Below, one piece after another: positions 32,101 to 44,260 of a stretch of DNA of 64,000 nt; position 1 is the stretch's first letter; each line of letters opens with the position of its first letter. Below the pieces are notes generated by a model, which saw only the letters and a list, made by a program, of their open reading frames with translations, made no database searches and was not told the origin of the DNA. Made by a program: the position numbers and the translations under genes. The stretch covers positions 124,001 to 188,000 of the forward strand of contig QNQO01000533.1 of the NCBI GenBank assembly GCA_003290165.1, read 5' to 3'. The DNA comes from Berberis thunbergii. Its lineage: Eukaryota > Streptophyta > Magnoliopsida > Ranunculales > Berberidaceae.

Positions 32101-34850
32101 GGTCTATCTATGGCAGAAAGATTGATCACTTTGTATTGTAAATGACTCGGGGTCATTGCTGCATAGTTATGTCCACTAGCAGGCATGTTGCAAACAAATT
32201 AACTGGGGGTTGAGTCACCCGAGTTGTGTCCTATCCCATAGGTAAAATGCTTGAGCTTTTTCTTATTTGTCTGACTGGTCGGTTGTAGCCATTGCTGCGG
32301 GAAAGTTGTGGTGGCTGAAAGTACATGTCAGAGTGTTAACACTGAGTCAAGCGTTGTAAGCTCAGGTTGGCATCCTAATTAGCTTTCATTTGGGCACCGG
32401 TTGTACTATCCTTGTATCAGCACGAGTGGCATTTTTATAATCTTAGAATGCCAATTTGTTTGAGCATGAAGGCGCTGACTAAGCTAAGCTCATATTTTCG
32501 TCCGCAGTCGTGAGGGAGAGCAGAGGTTGTGTGGAGAGCTATTTGAGATTCCCACCTTTCGAATAGTTTATGACTGGGTAGAGCGGTGGATAGATTCGGA
32601 GAGTAAAACTTTTACAACCAGGCTGAATAGCGGTGGTCCCATGCAAGCCGTCGGAATCAGTTTGGGATTGACTAGGCTTTCACCTTCCAAATTATTTATG
32701 ACCGAGTAAAGCGATCGACAAATTCGGAGAGTAACGATTTGGCAACTTGGCTGAAAAGCAATGGTCCCGTGGCAAGCCGTCGGAATCAGTTCGAGATTGA
32801 CTAGGCTTCCACCTTTCGAACCGTCAACACCCTTCCCGCGCGGTGGGGGCTACGTGTTCGAGAAGGGTTTGGCGGCCATGCTGAAGAGCGGTGGTCCCGT
32901 GCCGAGCCATCGAAATTAGTTTGGGATTGACTAGGCTCCCACCATCCAAATTATCTACACTTGAGTGCACCAAGCTACAAATTTAAGAGGGTTCGGCGGC
33001 CACGCTGAAAATTTGTGCACCAACCGTCAAAATCAGGTCACGGCTGATTAAGTTCCCACCTTCTAGACTATCTACACCTTCACAGCACGGGCTACAAGTC
33101 TAGGTTTGGTGATTTGGCAGCCACGCTAAAAAGCAGTGGTCCTGTGGCGAGCCATTGGAATCAGTTCAAGACTAACTAGGCTCCCAGCTTCCAGACTATC
33201 TAAACCCTCGCAGTGGGATTACAAGTCCAGGTTTTGATTAGAAGATTTCGTTGCTAGTCATCACCAGCTAGGCTTACCAGATTAGATTCGACGAACACTG
33301 ACCGCGAATGGGGCGGTGATCCCTAGCAAGTCATCGTCAACAGACGTGGCAGCACTGGTTAGACTCCCACTTCCTAAACCGTCGACGCCTGCACTAAGCA
33401 GACTAGGTGTCGGGGTGAACCAAAAGCTATTGTCTTCAATATTTACTGACTAAGCTTGCCTGATTTGACCAGAGGTTATGCCGGTTTAGGGGCATGCAAA
33501 CCTAGTGGTTCAAGGTGTAGACGAAGTTATCTTAACTCGGAGAGTGGTAAAGTTCGTACGTCAAAGTTGACTAGGATCCACAAGTGTTTGTGCCAAGCAT
33601 GCAACAGGGTGTTGTTCGGATAATAGGCTGAGTCCATGGGCTCGTAGAGGAAAAGCTAGGGTTTCCTGCTTGGTGCATTACGTGTACGGCGTAGATCATG
33701 CGGTGACACGTGTATGGTGTACACTGTGTGACGTTTGAGTATATTTGTTACTCCCCCTTCAATTATGGTGTTGCGTGCAGTGCCATTAATTGATTGACAT
33801 GATCTGTAAAGTTTCCTTGGGAACCGTCATCTTCCATTTTCCCATACGGCATTCAATGCTTGGCAGTTAATGATGGAGTGCCCGTTTGGTGAACCACTAT
33901 GTCTATATAATGATGTTTTCCAATCGTTGTAGGCACCATCTTTTGCTGAGTTTATTTCCTGTAATGTTCTTGTCTGGAGAAGATGCTTTGGATTTTCCAA
34001 AGGCTGAAGTTGGATCTACATCACTGGAGTTTTCGAAAGTTCTGATGTTTACCTCGACCAAGCATGGTGATAGTTGTTGTTATTTGTGGTCACTTGTTGT
34101 GGGTGGGCACGTAGTTAATCCCCTGAGGTCTCGTAGTTTCTTCTCATACCACGAAGAAGTAGTGCAGATTTTCTACCAAGGGAGATGCCTTGGTATTACA
34201 CCGTACCACTTGTGTCTTTGTGTGCTCGGATACTGATTCTAACTAATGGATGATCAAAGTGTTAATCGATGTGTGATGTCTCCTGGTGTGGTAGCTCTCA
34301 GTCACACCTGCCATCGCATATGGGAAAAGTGGTCTCTCTTGATAGCATTATTGGACCATAACTGCATTGTTGCTCGTGGCCATCCTCATCTACCTTCTTC
34401 TAAACTCTTTGAGGAGATAAACAGTGGGATGTCTCTTGAGGAAATCAACAGCTAGTCGTGAGGACCTCGATGTTGTAAGGAGAACACTTTCCTGGAGTGA
34501 TTTGATGGAGCAGTCTGACGGCTCAGTCCTTTCAATCCCCTCTTACACTTTGTCTTTATCTTGGGAAGGGGTCGAGCATCTCCAATTCTCTTAACTTCGT
34601 TGTCATCTTCACTTGCAGATTACTCGTATCGAAGGGTTTGCTGGTTTTCGTAGGACTCTATTAATTGAAGAATTTTCTAAGCAAGTTTTTTTATTTTAGT
34701 TCGCATTGTATTCAAATGCTTGTAGTGCTTAGTCTTTTGTATTTGCCTCGGGGCGTTCGCACTATGTAGACTTTGTATATGCCTCAAGGTGTCTGTTGTT
34801 ACATTTTTCCAATAATCAATAGAGTTTGTTTATGAAATTCTTGTTTCATT
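32101..34850 (+). mobile_element. continuation of the gypsy-type retroelement interrupted by element 1
   Basis: GC-richer, non-AT-rich sequence resuming exactly at the GGT target duplication. It contains a tandem array (32,510-33,240), short open frames without recognisable domains (33,886-34,236; 34,246-34,455) and ends in a T-rich region near 34,700-34,850 with CAATAATCAATAGAG. Together with 1-2,162 it forms the pre-insertion element. The assignment to one retroelement rests on continuity and similar composition, not on LTRs, which I do not see. Confidence 0.4.
32510..33240. repeat. diverged tandem repeat, about 130-bp unit, six copies
   Basis: A unit containing GATTGACTAGGCTCCCACC, then CC-TTC-A-C-T-T-A, then CGG...GGC...GCTGAAAAGCGGTGGTCCC and GAGCCATCGGAATCAGTT recurs at about 32,540, 32,670, 32,795, 32,925, 33,035 and 33,170. 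Copies are 70-85% alike by eye. Such arrays are common in untranslated regions of large plant gypsy elements. Confidence 0.7.
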
Positions 34851-35489
34851 TATTAAATTATTGCGACTCACGTAAGTCTTTTAAGAACTCTAAACTCAAT
34901 ATTGACTACGGAAAGAGAAACAAACCACTTAAAGCAAATTAATTATTGATGGAGATAAACTAATCTTGTCCTCAAAGCGAATTCGGATAGATTTTGCGAA
35001 TCATATAGCATACTGTCAAGGCGTTACATAAGTCATTGAAGAGAAAACCTTGAAGAATGGCAGATCTCCGCCGACGGAATGTCGGGGGGATGTGTTCCCG
35101 CTTGCCATTGCCATTACGACTCGTTGAGCGGGAGAGTTGAATGCTCCTGTACCGCTCGAAAATGGCCTCTTCCGTCTTTTTTCCTTGCACTTGGTCAATA
35201 TGCTCGGCTCAGATCAGATCTCTCATCTCCCTCTTCTTTATGTTCTTCATGAAGTTAAGGTAGAGTTAAGGCTTGGGAGGTGAAAAGATTCATGAAGTTT
35301 GTGCGGATGATCTTTAACTCACACTAGGTAATGGTAAAATTTGGTGTTGATGATTTCATAGAAAGTGTTTGATCAAATGTAGATGAGGAAAATTTTATTT
35401 CTCTGTGATGATGAGAATGAAATGGAAAAATTTTCAATTGCCTTTACATTCTATTATTAGCAAATCGAATCATTGGTTTTATTTTATTT
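34851..35489. other. interval without recognised gene
   Basis: A minus-strand open stretch at about 34,972-35,198 has an Arg/Ser-rich reading (NGNGKREHIPPTFRRRRSA) in one frame, but I recognise no family. The rest is AT-rich. Confidence 0.35.
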
Positions 35490-35695
35490 AATCGATTTTT
35501 GGTATCATCTCGGTGTCCATTAGCAAACCTGTAAACGGATTTGCGGAGCGGGGTGGATATCCGCCAATCCGTACGGGGCGGTTATGATTTTTAAATAAAA
35601 TTGTAAAAGGATTAGCGCGGCGGATTTTGGGATCTGCTATTCCTGACGGAGCGGGGATGGATTTGCTCAAATCTGTTCCATTGCAATCCCTACCC
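35490..35695. repeat. lone hAT-like element end
   Basis: A GC-rich stretch with GCGGAGCGGGGTGGATATCC and GGAGCGGGGATGGATTTGC ends in ATTGCAATCCCTACCCATTAG. It matches the right end of the complete hAT element at 50,477-51,655. No matching left end is visible, so this is a truncated copy. Confidence 0.6.
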
Positions 35696-37139
35696 ATTAG
35701 GATACAAACAAGCCCGAAGTTGGACTGGTGCACGTTGTGGGATGTGTCTGGGTGAGACACATTCGTAGGGTATGCGGATACCTACGATATGAGACACTTA
35801 CATAGAAATTTTTATGGTTTCGACTTGATTGCCATACTTAGGAGATTATGCAGGATTACGATATTGTCTTTGTCTTTATTACTTTATATTTACCATGTTT
35901 GAATAACCTGTCATGACTGACATGTCTAGTAAACTTGTAGTTTATTGTTCAATATGGAATGTTTGTGTTGTTGCTTGAACTTAGAAATATTATCCTTAGA
36001 GACACGGTGTGATTTTGACTTTAGAAACTTGTATAGCGACTCCGTTTCAATGTTATGGATCCTGCATCTAAGACTACTCACTTATTCATTACTGTGTGGC
36101 CTGGATTTCTCCTGTATATTGTTTTGTTATTTGTATTCAGTTTACTTGCACCAGCCAACTTTGTGCTTTGTTGACCCAGCAAAGGGATGTGCTTTTATTG
36201 GAGTGCAGACAGTGTTGTCGTTCCTGCTGATCGTGTCGCTTAGGCTCAGTCTCCATGTGTTGACTCGTTTTGTGTTGTTTAGTCTTGTCCACCTTGTACA
36301 TGTATGATTTGCTTTCGTTGTACTGTTATATACTTGGTAATACTAGATGTTTGTATATATTTGTTTTGTTGCTATGATGCAGGGCGGTGCGAATTGAATA
36401 CTTTTTATTTTTTTTAAATTTTATCGTGAAACTGTGGATCCAATAAATAACATTGATAATAATATTGTCCTAGTTTTGCAGTCTGTTTCCCATTTGCTTG
36501 TTTCTTCTACTCCAATTACTACTTTGGCCTTGTTTTGCTCTGTTATATACTAATTCAGACATAAGAGCTAACTGAAGTAGCAATCTAATTGGTAGGGTTG
36601 ATTGGAGTGGATTGATTGAAATTGATTGGGGTGGTAGGTTGATTGGAGTTGGTTTGCAAGTATAAGCTGATACCACTTTTTTTGTTGATTAGGAAATTTT
36701 CTTGCTTCTGTCAACAGATTTTTGGATTTATTCACCGAAGGATTAGAAAGTCGCTTTTTCATTTGCAAGTATAATTCTGTTTCTTGAATCTTGTTTATTT
36801 GAACTTTTTTCATGGGCTGATCTCCAACGAGCTCAATAATCGAAGTTTGTATTAGGCACTCATTAACACTTTGAGTTCTCTCTTTGGCCATTGGCAGTGC
36901 ACCTGTTCGGGTTCAATGAACCTTAGAAGAATTTATTTGCTTCTCAGGCTACATGTACAATGATTCACTTACCATCCTGACTTAAGGATCTACAAATAAA
37001 TTCCAGTTACTACATAGTTTTTAAGAAATTATTTGCTTCTAAAGCTTGATGTTTATCCTCTTAAGCATAGATTTGAAAAAAAAAACTCTTGAGTTGAGAT
37101 AACATAGTTTATTAGAACTATCTTGTGAAGCTTTTTATA
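35696..37139. other. interval without supported gene
   Basis: AT-rich sequence. A short repeat of TTGATTGGAGTGG-type words lies at about 36,595-36,660. Open frames at 35,945-36,307 (+) and 36,568-36,891 (-) lack recognisable motifs. Confidence 0.35.
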
Positions 37140-37771
37140 TGTGGTAAGAAATACATAAAAAATTCAGAGAGGAAAGTTGAACATACCTAAAATTGGCATG
37201 TCGGTGGCCGAATTTGTTGACCACTTTGTGTTGATTGGCTGGAAATCAGCTAGAACAAGCTGGATTGTTGAAGAACAAGTTGGAATTTGATTGGATTTTG
37301 AAGTTGTTTGGCAGGAACAGCTGGAATAAGAAGGTGGTGAAAGGATCTCCACCGCCTTCCACCACCACCTATGAAGCCTATATAAGAAGGAGGAGCTTCC
37401 CTTATTCAATAATCATTTAAAAGATGTGAGATCTGTGATTTTTGAGTTGGTTTATTCCTTTTGGAACGTGAGAGGAAGAAGAAAGGAAGGAGAGGAGAGA
37501 TAGTGTTTGGTTTGTTGTTTTGTTTTTGGTTTTGTGTTATACGCAACCAGCGTATCCATGTAGTGTCGTTTAGACACTTGTATTTGTAACGTCCTTGACG
37601 TTTTGTAGCTCTCTCCATTTGTAATCTTTTGATCTCACCAGTAAAGTTGTTATTTGTTGTCGACGTAGGCGAGTTTGACGAACCACGTAAATTGATTGTC
37701 TCCAGTATTTGTTAGTAGTATTTTGTTTTTAACTTCACATTTCGGCATTTGTAATGCTTCCCCGAGTAACA
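37140..37771 (+). repeat. 5' LTR of TRIM-like element
   Basis: Contains CCTATATAAGAAGGAGGAG (TATA region, near 37,376) and GTTTAGACACTTGTATTTGTAA. About 90% alike with the 3' copy, with several small indels. Confidence 0.8.
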
Positions 37772-38510
37772 AATTGGTATCAGAGCCAAAGGTTGTTTTG
37801 ATGGGCTCGTTTCATGTTTCTAAAATGGTGGAGTTTTTGAAGGTCGTTCGTGGTGCATTTGTAAATTTTGAACGACCATTTGGAAGGGTAACTTGTATTT
37901 CTTGCAGATGAGTATGGTTATGCTGGTAAAGCAATTTGTATTGATGATGTTTTGGATGTTGCTTCTGATGAGTTACATCACTCCAGTGATACTTGTTTTG
38001 ATGCCTCGAGGGTTTGGTGAAGCAACTTGTGTTGTTGGCCATGTGGATGTTGCTTTTGGTGGAGTTACATCGCTCCAAAGATGATCATTATGATGCCTCG
38101 AGTATTTGGTATGAAGATCTGCATTAAGTATGTTCATGCACACTATGTTATAGATGCCTTGATTTGGAACTCCATCCTAGCCAAAGTGGAGATTGTTGGA
38201 ACGCATTTGGAGGGGTGACGCCTTCACTCTAATAATATGTTTGACACCTTTTGGTGTGGCATTCATGAAGTTGTTTGGAGGGGTGATGTCTCATACTATG
38301 AATGATATGTTTGTGTATGTATGGAGAGGTGATGTCCCTCAATATGATTGATATATACGTGTATGACGCTATGAGTGTGTGTGAAGGGCTAAGACCCTCA
38401 ATCAGTATTGAGTTGATTATGTTCGTTGGAAATCAGTTGCTTGTTTTTGTTCGTGCTCATGGTTGTTGTTGTCGGCTTAGATTTGTGAAATCTTCATCAA
38501 GGTAGACAAT

Positions 38511-39154
38511 TGTTGAAATACAGAAAAATTCAGAGAAGAAAGTTGAAGAACAAACCTGAAATTGGCTTGTCGGCGGCCGAATTTGTTGACCACTTGGTGT
38601 TGATTGGCTGGAATTTTGCTAGAACAAGCTGAATTGTGGAAGAACAAACTGGATTGTTGAAGAACAAGTTGGAATTTGATTGGATTCTAAAGTTGTTTGG
38701 CTGGAACAACTGGATGAAGGAAGAAGAAGGTGGTGGAAGGATCTCCACCACCTTCCACCACCACCTATGAAGCCTATATAAAAAGGAGGAGCTTCCCTTC
38801 TTCAATAATTCTCCAAAAGATGTGAGATCTGTGAGTTTTGAGTTAGGGTTTATCCCTTTTGGAATGTGAGAGGAAGAAGAAATGGAGGAGAGGAGAGAGA
38901 GTGTTTGGTTTGTTGTTTTGTGTTATATGCAACCAACGTATCTGTGTAGTGTCATTTAGACACTTGTATTTGTAACGTCCTTGACGTTTTGTAGCTCTCT
39001 CCATTTGTAATCTTTCGATCTCACCAGTAAAGTTGTTATTTGTCGTGGATGTAGGCGAGTTTGTCGAACCACGTAAATTGATTGTCTCCAGTATTTGTTA
39101 GTATTTTGTTTGTAACTTTGGATTTCGACATTTGTAATGCTTCCGCACGTAACA
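38511..39154 (+). repeat. 3' LTR of TRIM-like element
   Basis: Carries an extra segment near 38,640 relative to the 5' copy (an additional GAAGAACAA...TGGATTGTT unit). Preceded by a purine-containing stretch AAGGTAGACAAT. Confidence 0.8.
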
Positions 39155-39659
39155 GATGACTCACTGGATGGGTGGAAAGGAGAAAGGAATCATTTGATTT
39201 GATTAGTAAGAGATAAGTTAGTTACGAAAATGATCGGGTTTACGGTTAACTGTATTTCTTAGTATAAAACTATTCCAAATAATGTTGAGCATAATCTGTC
39301 ATTCAGAATGCCCAGTTGATTCCAGATAACTATTTGTTTTTTAACAATCTGTCTGCAAAATATAAAACTCTGTCAGCTCTTTGAATTAATGGGATGTTCA
39401 ACATCAGAAATAGAGATGTCAGTCTCGCATCTAGTGTTGTCCTACTATTGAACTCAGAATGTTGATCTCATTTAAATGTGAAAATAAACTTTTGGAACTT
39501 TGGTTTCCTTTAGATGTGTAAATTGACTCCAAGTATGACATTTCGTTGCTTGTTTGATCTTATCTTTTTCAAACAGCCTGGTCTATATTAAGCTTAATGG
39601 GCTGATATAGCAATCTGATAATGGGCTCATAACTTCAATTTTGATGTTTTTTTTTCTTC
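39155..39659. other. interval without recognised gene
   Basis: AT-rich sequence between the TRIM-like element and the TNP1 remnant. Nothing supported. Confidence 0.4.
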
Positions 39660-40630
39660 TAATTTGTAGGGTAAATCGGGAAAGAAGCCGTGCTAAGCAA
39701 ACGATGGGGCATACATCTGGATCGAATCATATGCACGCGCTCGAAAAGATTATGTATATGTATTTTTCCTCTTATTATCTCACAATTTTCATTAATGTAC
39801 AAAAATATAATCTAATTATTTTTTGTTCTTCATGTTCATATGTAGAAGAAGATGTATGGAAGGCTTCCCGGTCCCGTTTCTTTCTTTCATTTCACCCACA
39901 CAAGGAAATATGATTCTTAGATTGATGAGCCATCGCAACAAAAAGGAGTATTTGTTATTAATTTAGATTTTGATTATCTGCTAGAGTATACAATATTTTA
40001 TTTTAGTTTTCTTAATTATTACTAGTTATAAATATTTGTTTGATAGGTTTCCATGGAAAATTCCCTTAAATCTCGAATTGAGGCTGGAACGAAAGACTCA
40101 GACGAGCTTCGAACACAAGTTTATGTGGAGTGGATGGGTCCTAAGACTCGAAATAGAGTTCGGGGCAATGGAAATGGTGTGACTCTTGATTTGGTGCCTT
40201 ATGACTTGGGCAGCGCTAGTAGTTCATCAAAGAGGGCATCAAGTACTAGAGAAGCCTTCTTGGATTCTCAGAACCTAGAAATGAAAACCAAACATGAGGC
40301 TATGCAGAAGGAACTGGAGGAGTTACGGGCTAGCAGTAGAAACAGCAACAACAACAGATAATGATGATGTTGATGAATGCTATGCAGTCGTGGGGGACCA
40401 TGCAAAGCTCTCAGCCATCACACCAGTCAGGACAAAGTCAACCATTTCAGCCTCTTTAGCCTATGTATCCGATGCATCCTATTAGACATATACCTTTCGT
40501 GCCACCCTCACAACATTATTTTGATGACTCTCATCATTCTAATGGTGTTCCATTAGGTGGATTCAGCGAACTGCTTTTTGGTAATATGTCTGATGTGGAT
40601 ATGATTAGGCTTATTAGAACATTTGGATGA
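39660..40630 (+). pseudogene. TNP1/Transposase_24 remnant of another CACTA element
   Basis: The plus strand reads RVNRERSRAKQTMGHTSGS, then VEEDVWKASRSRFFLSFHP after an intron-like gap, then ESRIEAG/DELRTQVYVEW, GPKTRNRVRGNGNGV and a Q/M/P-rich tail. This order (NRAKQ..HT.GS, GRVRG.G.GVT, coiled coil) is the C-terminal half of the Transposase_24 family. It is decayed by stops (for example a TAG near 40,458). I see no clear terminal repeats around it, so it is a fragment. Confidence 0.65.
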
Positions 40631-40824
40631 TCAGGGCCATATTCGGGTCAAGTTCAAGTAGTTGATTGGACTGTCTGGCAGATGTACGATGTGTTTTTTA
40701 GTTTTTTTTTTCATGCCGAAGATGTATGACACATATTTGGGACACCGGATATATGACATTTTGTTTTATATTAATATTATTTTTAGATCAGTTGAAAAAA
40801 AAATTTAATATTTACAAAACCTCT

Positions 40825-41125
40825 TGGCAGATAATATTAAAGTCCTAGCAGATAATGGGCAAATTTTCATGGTTGTTATAAACTCATTCCTGGCGTATAA
40901 TACTTAATTTCATGGTGGTTATAAATTCATTCCTGGCGGATAATATTAAATTCCTGACGGTTATACATGTCGCCCATTCTGACTTCTTGTCAGTTATAAA
41001 CTCATTCTCGGCGTATACACATGCCGACCATTTTGGAGTTATGGTGTTTATAATTTTATAGTCAACGTATATATGTGTCGTCCAATCATTTTCTCTGTCA
41101 TTTCTAAGTGCCACGATTAAATTTT
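40825..41125. repeat. diverged repeats, possible subterminal array of the TNP1 remnant
   Basis: Several copies of TATAAACTCATTCCTGGCG, GGCGGATAATATTAAATTCC and related words, about 55-60 bp apart. Position 3' of the TNP1 remnant suggests a decayed CACTA end, but no GTAGTG terminus is seen. Confidence 0.45.
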
Positions 41126-41307
41126 AGCTGGGGTATATATGTGTTGCCATTAAATTGTGTTGGTCGATGTTGTGTTTTGTTTTGTTGAAAATTGGAACCG
41201 TTTTTTTCTTCTAGTTTCCGCTTCTCATTATCTTTCTCAATTGAGATTAAATTTCTGTTGTGTTGATCTATAGAAGGAGAAAAAGGAAAAATTTAATTAT
41301 TCAATAA

Positions 41308-41602
<295 letters not shown>

Positions 41603-41873
41603 GGGTGTGTTTGATTGGACGAAGTTTTATTCCATGGGAATGCACGAGAGACCCTTTGAGTTTGTGATAGTAGTAGAAATGAAAGTCTCATTGAACATGA
41701 AAATCACACTCCATCCTTGCTTTTCCCAAAGCATGTGATTCTCATGTCCACAAGACTTGCATTTCCACTATTGATCACAAAATCTAATGTTGGATTGATG
41801 ATTAAACGAGAAATTAGCTTAGAGATTTTCATAGAATAAAATTCCATGCAACCCAAACGCACCCTTTCCGTTG
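41603..41873. mobile_element. MITE-like element with inverted ends
   Basis: Left end GGGTGTGTTTGATTGGACG and right end GCAACCCAAACGCACCC are imperfect inverted repeats (GGGTGYGTTTG core), with ATTCCATG also mirrored inside. No clear target duplication. No coding sequence. Confidence 0.5.
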
Positions 41874-42140
41874 TAGCATTCTTGAATTTGATCACAATAA
41901 TGACACGGTTTTATATGGTTGCAACATAAACTGTATATTTTTCATGTACGTAGAATCGTCCATTTGCCATTAGAAAACAATATGTTAAACAGGAGAGAGT
42001 GACAGGGGGCTATTCTTAAAGAGACCAATACTTGAGCATCGAACCCCAATCCAAGCATGCATTGCTTTCCCCAAATTTAAAAAAAATTAGGGTGTCTTTC
42101 ACGTGCACGACGCTTTAATCCTTCAACTAGAGCCTCCTGT

Positions 42141-42371
42141 TAAAATTTTGAAAAATTCTAATTGTCGAGGGAAATGGCGAGGAAAACAGCGAGGGACCCC
42201 ACAGAGGGGAGGGTTGTCCATCCCCCCGGGATGCGTGTTTGAACCCTCGGGGTGTGTGCATTGAAAATTCAAACGCGCATCCCGGGGGGAGATGGACGGT
42301 CCCCCCCTCCCCCTCCCCCTGTGGGGTCCCTCGCTGGTTCCCTCGACACTTAGACGGGTTCTAAAATTTTA
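42141..42371. mobile_element. fold-back MITE with long GC-rich arms
   Basis: Two arms of roughly 100 bp are near-perfect inverted copies: GTCGAGGGAA, CAGCGAGGGACCCCACAG, a G/C run and CATCCCCCCGGGATGCG on the left are mirrored on the right. The outer ends are TAAAATTTT/AAAATTTTAG. The single-stranded form would make a stable hairpin, unusual in this AT-rich intron. Confidence 0.75.
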
Positions 42372-42779
42372 GAAGTACCTTTTACAAAGAGGTTAGATAT
42401 CTTACTGAAACAAGCAACCCCCTTAACGTATTACGTGTTGTGTTTGTGGAAGTTGGATCCAACCAATTATATGTAAAATAATATTAAAAGAGAAAATGGG
42501 TGTGAAGAATTTAACTAGCTAGAATTACTAAAATTCTAGACACCAATTGGACCCACAAGCTAGGAACTTCAACCCAAAATGTGTGCAGTTTTACACTAAT
42601 TCATTAAGTGTAGGGTATCGGAAATAATTTCTGAAATTGGGATTATGTAGTTCAATATCCTCACGTGCTTCTGCACCAATTTGAAACACAAGCACATGAT
42701 GTCAATGTTGAAACAAAAAATAGTGTTTGACACCAATAAAGTTAAGCGAGATCTTGTTTCTTCTTTTATTAGGAAAATA

Positions 42780-43570
42780 GGGTATTTTTTGTGCGGTTGG
42801 TACTATAAAAGTTTAACATGATAAATGAATATCAAAATGTTGGGTATGAAAATCGAACCCATGTACTCTTGGTACTTTAAGTTTTATGTGATCCGTTGGA
42901 TTTTTATATTTGGTAAATCTCAGCCTCTTATCTAAAATCTCAAACACCATTCTGATTTGTAACATAGACTAGGTATTCTTAGTGCCGTTGGCACGATAAA
43001 AATTTAACATAGTAAATAAAGTTTATTTTACTTTATTTTTCTAGCATCGACACCCCATTATATTTTGTCAAAACTTCATGAAGCCAATATATTATTGATT
43101 AGCCTTAAGTTTTCATCATTCATACATACATGCCTAATCATCACCATCAACATTTGAAGAAAAATAAATATCAAAATTTTTGGTATGAAAATTGAATGCA
43201 CTCTTGTGCTTTAAGTTCTATGTTATCTGTTAGATTTTTATAGTTCGATAAATCTCAGCCATCTTTTATCTCCAACCTTAAATACCATCCTGATTTGTAA
43301 TATAGACTAGGGTATTCCCTGTGTCGTTGGAACGATAAAAGTTTAAAATTTTTCAAAATATGATTACCCTTGAGTTTTCATTTTTTATACTTACATGCCT
43401 AATCACCACCATCAACAATTGAAGAAAAATAAATAAATATAAAAAAATGTTGGGTATGATAATCGAACCCATGCACTTTTGGTGTTTTAAGTTCTATGTA
43501 ATCCATTAGATTTATAAATTTGGTTAGATCTCAGCCGTCTTTTATCTCCCACCCCAAACACCTGTTTTGT
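42780..43570. repeat. three imperfect direct repeats in RABH1 intron 1
   Basis: A unit with GGGTATT...GTTGG-ACGATAAAAGTTTAA, GTTGGGTATGAAAATCGAACCCATG and AAATCTCAGCC-TCTTTTATCTC occurs about three times (starting near 42,780, 42,970 and 43,310), each 250-340 bp with gaps. Likely a decayed duplicated element; no coding capacity. Confidence 0.6.
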
Positions 43571-43872
43571 ATATATAAAATGGCTATTTACAAAGAATTG
43601 GATTCAATGAAAATGAGGGAAATAAAAGAGGAAATGGATGTAAAGGTTTTGTTCAAAAAGACATTCTAATGACATTTTTTGCAGGAAATGTTTTCCTTCC
43701 CCTTCCTCAAATATGAGAAACTCGAGAATTTGATCCTTGAATTTTTTTTCAAAGTAGTAAAAATGGAGAAATGCGTATCTTAAGGTGGATGTGTGGTAAA
43801 ACCCGTAAGGATAAAATTAGGAATGGAAGAATTAGGAGACACTTAGGTGTAGCGCACATAGAGGACAAAATT

Positions 43873-44260
43873 CACTACACCAAAACTACCCATCCGCAAC
43901 GGTTTGGGACCATGGGGGTAAGCTATTGCCATGGCTTAGAGGCCTGGCCATTTGAGGCATCGCCAAATCACCTTTAACGGCTATAAACCGTGGCAACACT
44001 TATTAGCAACGGTTTTATGTTCGAGGACGCTTGATGATTTTCTGCATTTAGCCATGGTTTTAAGCCGTTGCAAACATTATCGCCACGGTTTTAAGTCGTG
44101 GCATGTGATGGCCACGGTTTTAAGCCATGGCAAGTGATGGCAACGGTTTTAAGCCATGGCAAGCATGAAGTACCACAGTTTTAACCCGTGACCAGTCAAA
44201 ACAAAATTCAAAAAAAAAAAAATCTAGTTTGTTGCGAGGGTTTGAAACCGTTGCAAATTA
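43873..44260. repeat. left subterminal repeat array of element 3
   Basis: Copies of GCCACGGTTTTAAGCCRTGGCA with GTTGC variants, ending in an A-run and TTGCGAGGGTTTGAAACCGTTGC. Same motif as elements 1 and 4. Confidence 0.88.

Larger units (their letters stand above)
37140..39154 (+). mobile_element. non-coding LTR retroelement (TRIM-like), 2.0 kb
   Basis: Two direct repeats, 37,140-37,771 and 38,511-39,154 (about 632 and 644 bp), both starting TGT...GAAATAC and ending GTAACA. A primer-binding site complementary to initiator tRNA-Met (TGGTATCAGAGC, 37,775-37,786) follows the first repeat. The 739-bp internal part has no gag or pol; it shows an internal imperfect duplication around TTGATGCCTCGAG. 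The LTRs differ at many positions, so the insertion is old. The flanks (TTATA and GATGA) do not match, so either a border is misplaced or the copy is recombinant. Confidence 0.8.

Noticed and set aside
33886..34455. Two plus-strand frames as genes
   Set aside because: They lie in the non-coding part of the gypsy-type remnant and show no domain or codon pattern that I can support.
35945..36307. 120-codon plus-strand frame as a gene
   Set aside because: Cys/Leu-rich reading without recognisable motif, splice structure or homologous words; treated as a chance frame.
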